Positions 27,337 through 36,576 are shown, numbered from the stretch's first letter. The stretch is DNA of 64,000 nucleotides from Anaerolinea thermophila UNI-1 (GCF_000199675.1 NC_014960.1:1612001-1676000); one strand, 5' to 3'. The notes: a model not told the origin generated them from the sequence alone. A program made the numbers and translations.

Positions 27337-28124
27337 AAAAAGAGCGAAGTTGCATTCCGGGTTGTTATTTGCCAGATTTCCGTCAGTGGCAGGTTGAACT
27401 GGTTTGCCAGTTCTTCCGCAACCAGCGAGACGAACATGGGTTCATTTCTCTTTCCTCGATGCGGATGAGGTGTCAGGTAAGGCGAATCGGTTTCAATTAA
27501 AAGCCTTTCCACAGGTATTGCCCTGACAACGCGTTTTTTCTCATCCGCGTTCTTAAAGGTGATTGGTCCTGAAACGCCCAGATAAAAACCCAGTTCAATC
27601 ACCTGATGTGCAAGTTCCAGCGGTCCTTCAAAAGAATGCCAAACCCCTGAGGGTTTGGACAGGTTCTTTGCACTCACCCATGTTTGGAGAATCTGGAGGA
27701 GGTCATCTTCAGCCTTCCGATTATGAATCACGACCGGCAAACCGCGTTTTTCAGACAACTCAAGTTGTGCCTCAAAAGCCTCTCTCTGGACGTTTGCTGG
27801 AGTGTAATTACGATAATAATCCAACCCGATTTCACCAATCGCAACCACCCAGGGGGCTTTGCTTAATTCGACGATTTCCGAAAATGCCGTTTGAGACCAG
27901 CAATCTCCAGCACTGTTCGGATGAATCCCAACAGCGGCGAAAACCTGTGGTGAATACTGCTGGGCAATTTCCACCGCTCGAATGCTTGTCTCGACATCAA
28001 TGCCAGGGACAAGGATTTTTTGAACGCCCGTCTCGAAGGCACGCTCCAGTACCTCCTCCAAATCCGACTCAAATGTGTTAAAGTTCAGGTGGCAATGAGT
28101 ATCTGCTAGATAGGCTTTGTTCAT
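27324..28124 (-). CDS. tatD: TatD-family metal-dependent DNase/hydrolase
   Basis: Amidohydrolase-fold nuclease of 266 residues. The metal ligands are visible: DTHCHLN at the N-terminus, IGEIGLDYY (near 98), VIHNRKAEDD (near 132), and ETDSPYLTPH (near 215) at the end. TatD proteins are 3'-5' exodeoxyribonucleases linked to DNA quality control. The gene is adjacent to the phosphohexomutase gene (no gap) and overlaps the polyprenyl synthase gene. Confidence 0.92.
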   Translation of the reverse strand: MNKAYLADTHCHLNFNTFESDLEEVLERAFETGVQKILVPGIDVETSIRAVEIAQQYSPQVFAAVGIHPNSAGDCWSQTAFSEIVELSKAPWVVAIGEIGLDYYRNYTPANVQREAFEAQLELSEKRGLPVVIHNRKAEDDLLQILQTWVSAKNLSKPSGVWHSFEGPLELAHQVIELGFYLGVSGPITFKNADEKKRVVRAIPVERLLIETDSPYLTPHPHRGKRNEPMFVSLVAEELANQFNLPLTEIWQITTRNATSLFLWES

Positions 28125-29546
28125 TCACTCCAGCCCGGCAATTTTTAATCCATCCTTGAGGATGTAAGGCACGCGGTCTTTGTGGGTAGTCTCACAATAT
28201 ACCCGCATGATCGGTTCTGTGCCCGAGAAACGGATCAGCAGCCAACCGCCGTCCTCCAGAGAAAATTTAAACCCATCGGTGGTATTCAAGCCGGTCACTT
28301 TAAGTCCGCCAATGGTGGTGGGATTGGCGGCTAAAATGGCTTGTTCGCGAGCGCTGCGCTCACCTGTGAAGGTGCGGTCTATCCGATCGTAGAAGTGTGG
28401 ACCTACTTTACTGAAAAGCAGATCAATCAGTTCACTGGGTTTGCGCTGGAGTTTGACCATCATATCAAGAATGTACAAACCAGCCAGGATGCCATCGCGT
28501 TCTGGAACATTCCCACGGAAGGCGTAACCACCCGATTCCTCACCGCCGATCATGGCATTGGTTTCGAGCATCTTGGGGGCTACATACTTAAACCCCACCC
28601 CGGTTTCGTAAACAGGGATGTTGTACATCTTCCCAAGTTTTTCCAGCATGCTGGTTGTGGAGAGTGTCTTGACGATGGCGCCGCGTTCCCCACGCACTTC
28701 AAGCAGGTACAGCGCCAGCAGGGCATACACCTGTAACTGGTTGATGAAGTTGCCTTTTTCATCCCCGACACCGACCCGGTCTGCATCCCCATCGGTAATG
28801 AGCAGAACGTCGGCACCCGAATCAACCGTTTTCTTCAATCCTACATTGATGTTTGGTGGTATCGGCTCAGGGCGTTTCATTTCCGGGAAGATGGGATTGC
28901 GTTCGTTGTGAATTTCGATAATTTCGGTTTTCCCACCGGAGAGGATACGAGGGAACCAGCCAGCGCCATTGCCCCACATGCAGTCCACCACGATTTTCAA
29001 CCCGGCTTGTTTGATGGGTTCAACATCAATCAGCTCTTTGAGATGTTCAATATAAGCCGGGGCAGGGTCAAAGCGTTGAATCAGTCCCTTGGCTTCTGCC
29101 TCTGATGCCGGCATGCGTTTTACCTCTGACTCGTCTTCGGGAATCAGGGATTCGATTTCTTTCAAACCTTCCGGATCAATGGCGCCACCAAATTCATTGC
29201 GGACTTTGAAGCCATTATCGGTTGGAGGGTTATGGGAAGCGGTGATGTTGATAGCACCGGCGGCTTTGTGGTGAACAACCGAAAAGGCGATGACCGGTGT
29301 AGGGGTAGCTCCATCTGTAAGCAGGACTTTCAAGCCATTGCCTGCCATGACTTCAGCGGCAGCGAGAGCGAAATTCTCCGAATGAAAGCGTTTATCGTGT
29401 CCGATGACAAAGGTTGCTCCCGCTTTTCCGTGGCGAATCATGTATGAAGCATAACCTTGAGTAGCACAGCGCACATTGGCAAACGTGTAGTCTTCAGCAA
29501 TCACTCCGCGCCAACCGTCAGTTCCAAATCGGATAGTATGCGACAT
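28125..29546 (-). CDS. Phosphoglucomutase/phosphomannomutase
   Basis: Alpha-D-phosphohexomutase of 473 residues interconverting hexose 1- and 6-phosphates. The phosphoserine loop is TASHNPPTDNGFK (near 100), the metal loop DGDADRVG (near 246) and the phosphate-binding RFSGTEP (near 453). The ATG at 29546 has GGAGATAAT just before it and a perfect -10 (TATAAT) about 39 bp upstream, so the in-frame ATG at 29576 is rejected. It heads the minus-strand operon with tatD and the polyprenyl synthase. Confidence 0.93.
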   Translation of the reverse strand: MSHTIRFGTDGWRGVIAEDYTFANVRCATQGYASYMIRHGKAGATFVIGHDKRFHSENFALAAAEVMAGNGLKVLLTDGATPTPVIAFSVVHHKAAGAINITASHNPPTDNGFKVRNEFGGAIDPEGLKEIESLIPEDESEVKRMPASEAEAKGLIQRFDPAPAYIEHLKELIDVEPIKQAGLKIVVDCMWGNGAGWFPRILSGGKTEIIEIHNERNPIFPEMKRPEPIPPNINVGLKKTVDSGADVLLITDGDADRVGVGDEKGNFINQLQVYALLALYLLEVRGERGAIVKTLSTTSMLEKLGKMYNIPVYETGVGFKYVAPKMLETNAMIGGEESGGYAFRGNVPERDGILAGLYILDMMVKLQRKPSELIDLLFSKVGPHFYDRIDRTFTGERSAREQAILAANPTTIGGLKVTGLNTTDGFKFSLEDGGWLLIRFSGTEPIMRVYCETTHKDRVPYILKDGLKIAGLE

Positions 29547-29584
29547 ATTATCTCCGAAAAGTGAGAAATAGAACAATTTATGTT

Positions 29585-29590
29585 ATTATA
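29585..29590 (-). promoter_or_regulatory. -10 element of phosphohexomutase operon
   Basis: On the minus strand the sequence TATAAT stands 38 bases before the mutase start codon, with a TTCTTT 16 bp further upstream as a weak -35. Transcription would begin a few bases downstream, giving a short leader with the ribosome site. The divergent cysteine desulfurase promoter lies about 30 bp away. Confidence 0.5.
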
Positions 29591-29616
29591 TCAGGGTTTA
29601 CGGAAGAAAGAAGGGC

Positions 29617-29644
29617 TTGTGAAATCCCTTGCAAAGGATAGAAT
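29617..29644 (+). promoter_or_regulatory. Sigma-70-like promoter of cysteine desulfurase operon
   Basis: TTGTGA, a 16-bp spacer and TAGAAT form a recognisable promoter for the plus-strand operon. It falls inside the first 22 codons of the longest open frame (from 29580), which supports starting the protein at 29676. Confidence 0.5.
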
Positions 29645-29675
29645 TGTTAAGAAGCAAGGAAGAGAGATTTATCGT

Positions 29676-30830
29676 ATGACCCAAAAGCATTTTTATCTGG
29701 ATTACGCTGCAACAACGCCGCTTGACCCGGCGGTTTTGGAAAAAATGCTCCCCTATTTTTCCGAGCAGTTTGGAAATCCTTCTTCAGTTCATTCCTGGGG
29801 ACAGCAGGCAGAGAATGCCCTTGAAACGGCTCGAGAAACGGTTGCGTCCTGTCTGAGTGCTGAAGCAAGCGAAATTGTCTTTACCAGTTGTGGCACAGAA
29901 AGTGATAATCTCGCGCTACGTGGTGTAGCCCGTGCGCAACGATCATTGCATGGTAAACATCATATCCTCACTACCCCTGTTGAGCACCATGCGGTATCTC
30001 ATACAGCCTTTGATCTGGCAAAGGTTGAAGGATTTGAGGTAGAACTTTTACCGGTCGACTCTACGGGAATGGTTGATCCTGATGAGGTTGCCCGGCGGAT
30101 TCGAAAAGATACCGCGATAGTTTCGGTGATTTACGCCAATAACGAAATTGGCACGATTAACCCCATTGCTGAGATTGGAAAAATTTGCCGTGAAAAAGGC
30201 GTGCCTTTTCATACCGATGCCGTTCAAGCCGCGGCGCACCTGAGAATGGATGTCCAGCGTGATTTTGTTGATTTGCTTTCCATTGGCGCGCATAAGTTTT
30301 ATGGTCCCAAAGGCGTTGGAGCGCTCTATATCCGAAAGGGTATACCTATCCAGGCTGTTCAAACGGGCGGTAAGCAGGAAAATTATCTGCGCGCAGGTAC
30401 TCACAATGTTCCATATATTGTGGGACTTGCAGAGGCGCTAAAAATTGCACAAACTGAACCTGAAAAACGTGCACAACATTTCCAATCCATGCGAGATTCT
30501 CTCATTCACGAGGTGCTTTCCCGGATTCCCGGTAGTCAATTGACGGGGCATCCCTCCCGACGTTTACCTAACCATGCCAGTTTTGTCTTTGATGGGGTGG
30601 ATGGCAATGCCCTGTTGATGATGCTCGATGTGCAGGGGTTTGCTTGCTCTTCGGGTTCTGCATGCAAAACGGGCAGTCCTCAGCCTTCCGAAGTGTTGCT
30701 GGTTTTGGGCATTCCCGCAAAGTTGGCGCTCTCTTCCTTAAGGGTTACCCTGGGTCGCGATACTACCTCCGAAGCGCTCTCCCTGTTTGTTGAAGCGCTG
30801 GAGCGTTGTGTGGCTCAGCAGAGAAAGTGA
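29676..30830 (+). CDS. Cysteine desulfurase (NifS/IscS family)
   Basis: PLP enzyme of 384 residues that moves sulfur from cysteine to a persulfide for Fe-S clusters and tRNA thiolation. It shows YLDYAATTPLDP at the N-terminus, PVEHHAV (near 102), the PLP-Lys in SIGAHKFYGPKG (near 200) and the active Cys in CSSGSACKTG (near 325). The ATG at 29676 has GGAAGAGAG upstream and lies after a promoter. The mnmA gene follows 13 bp later, so a main job is likely sulfur supply for 2-thiouridine in tRNA. Confidence 0.93.
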   Translation: MTQKHFYLDYAATTPLDPAVLEKMLPYFSEQFGNPSSVHSWGQQAENALETARETVASCLSAEASEIVFTSCGTESDNLALRGVARAQRSLHGKHHILTTPVEHHAVSHTAFDLAKVEGFEVELLPVDSTGMVDPDEVARRIRKDTAIVSVIYANNEIGTINPIAEIGKICREKGVPFHTDAVQAAAHLRMDVQRDFVDLLSIGAHKFYGPKGVGALYIRKGIPIQAVQTGGKQENYLRAGTHNVPYIVGLAEALKIAQTEPEKRAQHFQSMRDSLIHEVLSRIPGSQLTGHPSRRLPNHASFVFDGVDGNALLMMLDVQGFACSSGSACKTGSPQPSEVLLVLGIPAKLALSSLRVTLGRDTTSEALSLFVEALERCVAQQRK

Positions 30831-30843
30831 ACGGTCAGTGAAG

Positions 30844-31929
30844 ATGGCTATCCGAGATGAGACGGTTGTGGTTGCCATGAGTGGAGGAGTGGATTCCTCC
30901 GTCGCTGCGGCATTGCTGGTTGAGCAGGGATACCGTGTGATTGGCATGATGCTTAGGCTCTGGTCAGAGGAAGGAAAAGAAGACCAGAATCGTTGCTGTA
31001 CCCCCGATGCCATGGCGCTGGCGCGTAGAGTGGCTGCGAAGTTAGGCATTCCCTTTTATGCGGTGGACGTTCGTGAAAAGTTTAAAGAAGTAGTGGTATC
31101 CCATTTTTTGGAGGGATACGCTTCTGGAATTACCCCTAATCCCTGTTTAAAATGTAATCGCTATATCCGTTGGGGAGTATTACATGAATACGCTCAATCA
31201 CTGGGAGCCACCTGGTTTGCCACCGGGCATTATGCCCGCCTGAGACGTCTTGAGTCTGGTGAGGTTCAACTTCTCCGCGGCGTGGATGTAGAAAAAGACC
31301 AGTCCTATGTCCTCAGCGTTTTACCCCAGGAACAACTTCGGCATACCTTCTTCCCCGTTGGGGAATACCACAAGCCGGAGGTGCGTGAATTAGCCAGACG
31401 TTTTGGATTGCCGGTAGCCAACCGAGCCGATAGTCAGGACTTGTGCTTTCTTGCAGGCGGGGATTACAGAGATTTCCTTTCCCGTCATGCGCCGGAGGTT
31501 TCCCGCCCGGGAGTGATTGTAAATCGGCAGGGCGAGATTCTGGGGGAACACCAGGGGCTGGCTTTTTACACCATTGGGCAACGCAAAGGACTGGGCATTG
31601 CGTTCCCGCGTCCCCTGTATGTGCTGGAAAAGGATGTAGTACGGAATCGCCTGGTAGTGGGCGAAGAGCATGAGTTAGGGCGAAGTACTCTGATTGCGGA
31701 GAGGGTGAACTGGATTTCTGGTCAACCCCCAGTATCCTCCATACAGGTTGAGGTGAAAATTCGTTACAAAGCCCGGGAGGCTCATGGAGTTGTGATACCA
31801 TTAACACCGGATCGTGTGAAAGTCGAATTTGACCATCCTCTGAGGGACATTACCCCCGGACAGCAATGTGTGTTTTACCAGGGGGAGATTTGTCTCGGGG
31901 GAGGGACAATCTCAACCGGGATGGAGTGA
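30844..31929 (+). CDS. mnmA: tRNA-specific 2-thiouridylase MnmA
   Basis: ATP-dependent enzyme of 361 residues that thiolates U34 of Lys, Glu and Gln tRNAs. The PP-loop AMSGGVDSSVAA is near residue 12; the catalytic cysteines are in NPCLKCNRYI (near 100) and SQDLCFL (near 197); GQRKGLGI is conserved in the C-terminal half. The start at 30844 puts the PP-loop at the expected place; the longer frame from 30787 overlaps the desulfurase gene. It receives sulfur from the desulfurase encoded just upstream. Confidence 0.93.
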   Translation: MAIRDETVVVAMSGGVDSSVAAALLVEQGYRVIGMMLRLWSEEGKEDQNRCCTPDAMALARRVAAKLGIPFYAVDVREKFKEVVVSHFLEGYASGITPNPCLKCNRYIRWGVLHEYAQSLGATWFATGHYARLRRLESGEVQLLRGVDVEKDQSYVLSVLPQEQLRHTFFPVGEYHKPEVRELARRFGLPVANRADSQDLCFLAGGDYRDFLSRHAPEVSRPGVIVNRQGEILGEHQGLAFYTIGQRKGLGIAFPRPLYVLEKDVVRNRLVVGEEHELGRSTLIAERVNWISGQPPVSSIQVEVKIRYKAREAHGVVIPLTPDRVKVEFDHPLRDITPGQQCVFYQGEICLGGGTISTGME

Positions 31930-31931
31930 GT

Positions 31932-32201
31932 ATGACGCTTCCCGCCCTTTTGTTTGGTTTTCTGGTGGCAACGTTAATGGGTGCTGCTTTCCATTTATGG
32001 AAAAATGGCGGTCTGGGCAGGCTCATTCTCTATTTGTTGCTCGCCTGGATTGGATTCTGGACCGGGCACATTGTTGCTAATGCTTTGGGCTGGCACTTCC
32101 TCAGTGTTGGACCCTTGCGGTTTGGCATGGCTGTTTTGAGCGCTTTGCTCTTTTTGGGTGTGGGGCATTGGTTAAGTCTGGTGAAGAACGAGCCGGAATA
32201 A
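31932..32201 (+). CDS. Small three-helix membrane protein
   Basis: Hydrophobic protein of 89 residues, not recognised. Three segments (about 2-20, 28-52 and 60-78) look membrane-spanning, separated by short loops, and the C-terminus is charged (LVKNEPE). Its ATG is 2 bases after the mnmA stop codon. It lies in an otherwise cytoplasmic operon between mnmA and an S9 peptidase gene; its role is unknown. Confidence 0.72.
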   Translation: MTLPALLFGFLVATLMGAAFHLWKNGGLGRLILYLLLAWIGFWTGHIVANALGWHFLSVGPLRFGMAVLSALLFLGVGHWLSLVKNEPE

Positions 32202-32221
32202 ATTTTTTACAAAGGCATATC

Positions 32222-34129
32222 ATGTTTCGCATCGAATCCCTTTTATCTGCAAGACTGTTTGTTTCTCCCCAGGTAGTGGGAGAGCGTTTGTACTTCATCT
32301 CCAACTTAAGCGGACATCTCAGTTTGTATGCCATGAACTATGGCGGGAGTGTTCCTGAACCTCTGCTTCCACCGAATCTTGCCCTGCAAAACCCCCATTT
32401 GCTGGGCGGGTATCCTTTTTATGTCTTTGCTGACCTGAACAAAATTCTGGTGATGCTGGACAACGATGGAGACGAGAATTACCAGCCCATGGTGATACCT
32501 CTGGAGGGCGGTTATCCTGAACCAGTGTTTACCGAGGCGCTGGCAAACAGCCGCGTGCATCTGGTGCATTGTGACCCCCGAACGCATCAGGTGTATTTCT
32601 CCGCCGAATCGCGAGATTCGGATTTGCAGACCACTTACCTAGCCAACCTGGCAACTGGCGAAATCGAGAGCATTGCCGCCAGCCTTTATGGTTCGTACCC
32701 ATTATGTTATTCTGACGACCATCGCCGAATGATCCTTGTGGATAGTTATACTCAGGGAGACCATGTGCTGTACCTGTGGGAGCGCGGTGGCAATGGACTG
32801 AAATTGGTGTACGGCAAGCCGATGGAACAGCGCCAGGCCGGAGAGGACGTCCCTCTGAACGGCATTAATTCGGGCGTGTTTGTCAATCAGGATTCGGGAT
32901 TGCTGGTCAGTTGTGCCGTGTTCGATGACCGCTACGGTCCGGCGTATCTGGACCTCAATCAACCCGGTCAACTTGTAGAAATGAAAGTAGAGGGTATTGC
33001 CCATTCCGGCGATGGGGAGATGGTAGGAATCCAGCATCTCAAGGACGACCGCTATCTGGTGGAGTACAATATCGATGGCTGTTCCTGGTTGTACGAAGCC
33101 ACTGTCGATTTCTCATCCATGACTCTGCGCCTGCAGAGACCTATTGTGGGCAATCATCCCCCCTTTGTGGATGGCATGCTGGCGTCCTATCTCTATGATG
33201 AAGAGTCCGATCGGTATGCTGTCTCGTACTCCACCGCCACCTCGCCCACGCAACTGTACACCATTGAGGGTGCAGATCGCCAGACGATCGTTCAGCATAC
33301 CCGCGAGCGGGTACTGGGAATTGATGCCGATTTGCTTTCCCCCGGAGAGGATGCCTCTTTAATTTCTTTCGACGGGACGCGGATTTCGGCTCGCCTGTAT
33401 TTACCTTCGCCGTTTCTGGGGTACCAGGGAGCACGCCCCCTGGTGTACTACATCCATGGCGGACCGCAAAGCCAGGAACGCCCGGATTTTGCCTGGTTCT
33501 CCATGCCGCTCATCCAGTTCCTCACCCTGAATGGCTTTGCTGTGTTTGTCCCTAACGTGCGCGGAAGCACCGGCTATGGACTGTCATACACCAAACAGGT
33601 AGATCGCGATTGGGGTGGCAAAGACCGTCTGGATCACGTGCATGCCTTGAAAGTCCTGGCAAAGGACCCGCGCGTGGACGTCAAACGCGCCGGAGTGGTC
33701 GGACGCTCGTATGGTGGCTACATGACGCTGACCCTGGCGGCGCGCCATCCCGAACTGTGGTCTGCGGCAGTGGATATGTTTGGCCCCTTTGACCTGATTA
33801 CTTTCCTGGAACGTATTCCGCCAACCTGGAAACCCTACTTTAAACTGGTCCTGGGCGATCCGGTGGAAGACCGCGAGTTCCTTGTGGAACGTTCTCCCAA
33901 AACCTACATGGATCAGATTGCCTGCCCTCTGCTGGTCATTCAGGGAAAGAACGATCCGCGCGTAGTTGAACAGGAGTCCCGCGACCTGGTGGAATACTTG
34001 CGAGGGAAAGGAAAATCGGTGGAGTACCTGATGTTTGAGAATGAAGGGCATGACGTTTTAAAGTACGAAAATCGTGTGCGCTGTTACAACGCCATCACCG
34101 ATTTCTTCAAACGCACGCTTAAACCTTAA
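32222..34129 (+). CDS. S9 family peptidase (prolyl oligopeptidase/acylaminoacyl peptidase type)
   Basis: Serine peptidase of 635 residues with an N-terminal beta-propeller (about 1-360) and a C-terminal alpha/beta-hydrolase domain. The oxyanion region YYIHGGPQSQERP is near residue 420, the nucleophile elbow GRSYGGYM near 500, the Asp region IQGKNDPRV near 580 and the His in ENEGHDV near 612, so the triad is complete. The start at 32222 (AAAGG upstream) fits; the longer frame from 32168 is in the preceding gene. No signal peptide is seen, so it is probably cytoplasmic and trims peptides. From here to about 40.4 kb the DNA is visibly more GC-rich than before. Confidence 0.9.
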   Translation: MFRIESLLSARLFVSPQVVGERLYFISNLSGHLSLYAMNYGGSVPEPLLPPNLALQNPHLLGGYPFYVFADLNKILVMLDNDGDENYQPMVIPLEGGYPEPVFTEALANSRVHLVHCDPRTHQVYFSAESRDSDLQTTYLANLATGEIESIAASLYGSYPLCYSDDHRRMILVDSYTQGDHVLYLWERGGNGLKLVYGKPMEQRQAGEDVPLNGINSGVFVNQDSGLLVSCAVFDDRYGPAYLDLNQPGQLVEMKVEGIAHSGDGEMVGIQHLKDDRYLVEYNIDGCSWLYEATVDFSSMTLRLQRPIVGNHPPFVDGMLASYLYDEESDRYAVSYSTATSPTQLYTIEGADRQTIVQHTRERVLGIDADLLSPGEDASLISFDGTRISARLYLPSPFLGYQGARPLVYYIHGGPQSQERPDFAWFSMPLIQFLTLNGFAVFVPNVRGSTGYGLSYTKQVDRDWGGKDRLDHVHALKVLAKDPRVDVKRAGVVGRSYGGYMTLTLAARHPELWSAAVDMFGPFDLITFLERIPPTWKPYFKLVLGDPVEDREFLVERSPKTYMDQIACPLLVIQGKNDPRVVEQESRDLVEYLRGKGKSVEYLMFENEGHDVLKYENRVRCYNAITDFFKRTLKP

Positions 34130-35028
34130 TGGCAAGTATGACCGAAGAAAGACCTTTCTTATCCGGTGGTGAGGTTGCCCGCGAAGGTGATCTGGTCCAA
34201 CTGGTGGGCACTAATCATCGTCATTTTATCTTTCGCTTGCGCACCGGAGCAGAGTTTCAAACCCACCGCGGAATTTTGTACCATGACGAACTGATTGGCA
34301 AGCCTTACGGCTCGCAGGTGTACAGCCATATCGGTACGCCGTTCTTCATGCTCCAGCCCTCGCTCGCCGATCTGCTGATGAACATCCGCCGGAACACGCA
34401 GATTCTCTACCCCAAAGACATCGGCTACATCCTGGTATGGATGGGGATTGGTCCGGGCGCGCGGGTGATTGAAGCCGGCACCGGCTCGGGAGCGTTGACC
34501 ATGGCGTTCGCTTACATGGTGGGAGAAACCGGCAAAGTGTACACGTATGAGACTCGTGTGGAAATGTTCAACCTGGCGCAGAAGAACCTCGCCGCGGTAG
34601 GGCTGGATTCGCGGGTGGTATTCCATCTTCAGCATATCAGCGAAGGGTTTGAAGAAACCCGAGCGGATGCGCTCTTCCTCGACCTGCCTGACCCATGGAA
34701 TTATCTGCCGCAGGTCAAGCAAGCCCTGAAACCAGGCGGTTACTTCGGCAGTTTACTGCCCACGACCAATCAGGTGCAGACATTGCTTGCCGAACTGCAC
34801 CGTCAGGGCTTTGCGTTTATCAACGTCAGTGAGATTCTTTTGCGCCATTACCGTCCCGACCCTGCTCGTTTTCGTCCCACCGACCGCATGGTGGCGCATA
34901 CCGGCTTCCTGATTTTTGCCCGCACCGTACTGCATTTGCCCGAAGACCCCAAACTGAGGCGCGAACTGCGCTTTCCTCTGGGAGACTCTGTTTCTGAAGG
35001 CGTGGAGGACGATGACCTTGCCGGTTAA
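34129..35028 (+). CDS. trmI: tRNA (adenine-N1)-methyltransferase TrmI
   Basis: SAM-dependent enzyme of 299 residues that methylates A58 in the T loop of tRNAs, a modification common in thermophiles. An N-terminal beta domain (FIFRLRTGAEFQTHRG) precedes the Rossmann fold with the SAM-binding VIEAGTGSGALTMAFA (near 110) and ALFLDLPDPWNYL (near 180) near the catalytic site. Its ATG overlaps the peptidase stop by one base (TAATG), typical translational coupling; a second ATG at 34138 is possible. It overlaps the NUDIX gene downstream. Confidence 0.92.
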   Translation: MASMTEERPFLSGGEVAREGDLVQLVGTNHRHFIFRLRTGAEFQTHRGILYHDELIGKPYGSQVYSHIGTPFFMLQPSLADLLMNIRRNTQILYPKDIGYILVWMGIGPGARVIEAGTGSGALTMAFAYMVGETGKVYTYETRVEMFNLAQKNLAAVGLDSRVVFHLQHISEGFEETRADALFLDLPDPWNYLPQVKQALKPGGYFGSLLPTTNQVQTLLAELHRQGFAFINVSEILLRHYRPDPARFRPTDRMVAHTGFLIFARTVLHLPEDPKLRRELRFPLGDSVSEGVEDDDLAG

Positions 35029-35641
35029 GATGAGCCTTTCCCCGGAGCAGATTGCGCGGGCGCTGGCTTCTCCCTGTCCTTTGGAGGGGATGCCCGTTTG
35101 TCAGGGAAAACTGACCCAGGCGGCAGTGCTGATTCCCCTCATTCGCCGCGCAGAGTCCTGGGAGGTTTTGTTCACCCGCCGCACGGACTCGGTCGAGAAT
35201 CACAAGGGACAGGTGGCTTTTCCCGGCGGCGCAGTGGAGGAACAGGATCGCACGCCGGAAGAGGCTGCCCTGCGGGAAGCCTGGGAAGAAATCGGCTTGC
35301 CGCCCGAAAGCGTGCAGGTGCTGGGCAGATTGCCGCGCCTCTCCACCATTACCGGATATTGCGTGACCCCTGTGGTGGGAGAAATTGTCCAGCCAGTGAC
35401 CTTTCACCCTGCTCCCGCCGAGGTGAGCCGGGTGTTTCAGGTGCCTCTCGTCTGGCTAGCTGACCACCGCAACTGGGAATGGCGCTGGTACACCCGCCTG
35501 AACGGCACTGCCGACTGGGTGATTTTCTACCAGCCGTATGAGGGCGAAACCATCTGGGGGGTGACGGCAATGATTCTGCATTCCTTCCTGTGCGCCATCG
35601 GCTGGATGAACCCTGCGCCGCCACCCGTCAATCATTCCTGA
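35012..35641 (+). CDS. NUDIX hydrolase, CoA pyrophosphatase type
   Basis: NUDIX protein of 209 residues of the YeaB/NudL group, which hydrolyse CoA to 4'-phosphopantetheine and 3',5'-ADP. The family signature VAFPGGAVEEQD leads into the NUDIX helix with EAALREAWEEIGL (near 90), and the LPRLSTITGYCVTPVVG segment after it is typical of CoA pyrophosphatases. The ATG at 35012 overlaps the trmI end by 17 bp; a second ATG at 35030 is equally possible. It is the last gene before an intrinsic terminator. Confidence 0.85.
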   Translation: MTLPVKMSLSPEQIARALASPCPLEGMPVCQGKLTQAAVLIPLIRRAESWEVLFTRRTDSVENHKGQVAFPGGAVEEQDRTPEEAALREAWEEIGLPPESVQVLGRLPRLSTITGYCVTPVVGEIVQPVTFHPAPAEVSRVFQVPLVWLADHRNWEWRWYTRLNGTADWVIFYQPYEGETIWGVTAMILHSFLCAIGWMNPAPPPVNHS

Positions 35642-35648
35642 GAAAAGC

Positions 35649-35681
35649 AAACGCCGTCCCTTGTTGGGACGGCGTTTTTTT
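35649..35681. terminator. Intrinsic terminator between NUDIX gene and rplY
   Basis: A 10-bp perfect stem (ACGCCGTCCC pairing with GGGACGGCGT) with a 5-base TTGTT loop is followed by seven T. The flanking A run gives it T residues on the other strand also, so it can serve both convergent genes. Confidence 0.9.
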
Positions 35682-35698
35682 CAGAATTAGCCAGAGGA

Positions 35699-36331
35699 TT
35701 ACTCGACTTCTTCTTCTTTCTTGCCGCGTTCGATGACTTCCGGTTCTGACAATTCGCCTTCGGCGGGCGCTTCCACCTCTTCGGTGGTGGTGGAGACCAC
35801 AACAACCACCTCGTCGGGGTCGTTCAGCACCTTGACGCCCTTGGCTACTTCCAGATCGCGCACGTGAATGGTGTCGCCAATGCGCGCCAGTTTGGAGAGA
35901 TCCACCACGATACGCTCTGGCAGATCCTGCGGCAGGGCTTCCACCTCAACCTCATCCAGGCTGGTGACCACCACACCGTTGTAGTCCTTGACGGCGGGAG
36001 AGACGCCTTCAAAGTGCAGGGACACGGTGGTGCGAATCTTTTCGGTCAGCGAGACCACCTGGAAATCCACGTGCAGGAGGCGGTTCTTGATGTAATCGCG
36101 CTGTTTTTCCCGCACCAGTGCGGCATGGGTTTCGCCGTCCAGTTCGATGTACACCAGTGTGGACGAGGACACCTTTGCCAGTTTGAGACCGGCGTTGTGG
36201 GCATCCAGCAGGATGGGCGTGGAGGGGAAATGCGCCCCGTACATCACCGCGGGCAGGTAGCCTTCGCGGCGCAGGGCTTTGGCGGTGCGCTCCAGCGTGC
36301 GGCGCTGGGCTTGCAAAACAATTTTTTCCAT
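35699..36331 (-). CDS. rplY: Ribosomal protein L25 (CTC form)
   Basis: Long form of bL25 with 210 residues: an N-terminal L25 domain (about 1-90, beginning EKIVLQAQRRTLERTAKALR), a beta-rich TL5/CTC domain, and a tail of about 30 acidic residues ending EVIERGKKEEEVE. It binds 5S rRNA. The ATG at 36331 has AAGGAAGG six bases upstream; the in-frame ATG at 36382 is not used, because a promoter and leader lie upstream. It converges on the NUDIX gene across a terminator. Confidence 0.93.
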   Translation of the reverse strand: MEKIVLQAQRRTLERTAKALRREGYLPAVMYGAHFPSTPILLDAHNAGLKLAKVSSSTLVYIELDGETHAALVREKQRDYIKNRLLHVDFQVVSLTEKIRTTVSLHFEGVSPAVKDYNGVVVTSLDEVEVEALPQDLPERIVVDLSKLARIGDTIHVRDLEVAKGVKVLNDPDEVVVVVSTTTEEVEAPAEGELSEPEVIERGKKEEEVE

Positions 36332-36465
36332 CTTTGACCTTCCTTTGGAGCGCCTCTCACCCCGTTGTGGGGTTACCCTCACTCCGTTGGAATGATTGAA
36401 AAGGTTCTTGCCGACGGCCAGACACCTCGAGAGGCGGGGGAGATGCCTGCATCCATGCGGCGCGA
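36332..36465 (-). promoter_or_regulatory. rplY 5' leader
   Basis: About 134 bases between the predicted transcription start and the L25 start codon. Minus-strand RNA can form an ACCCC-ACAAC-GGGGT hairpin (36359-36373) close before the ribosome site, and several GC-rich segments precede it. A long structured leader on a ribosomal protein gene is compatible with feedback control by L25, but no known L25 leader motif is recognised. Confidence 0.35.
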
Positions 36466-36471
36466 GGCAGA

Positions 36472-36500
36472 ATTTTACCCCGGAGGGCGGTGGGGGTCAA
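36472..36500 (-). promoter_or_regulatory. Strong sigma-70-like promoter of rplY
   Basis: On the minus strand TTGACC, a 17-bp spacer and TAAAAT form a near-consensus promoter with start around 36465. This part of the 345-bp divergent gap is GC-rich; the next 60-80 bp (36501-36575) are A/T-rich and hold nothing else I can identify. Confidence 0.7.
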
Positions 36501-36576
36501 GGTAAAAATAATTTACAGGAAATATTTTCTCTGAAAATGGGCAAAAATTCAGGGAATTTTTTATTCGTTTTTTCTT

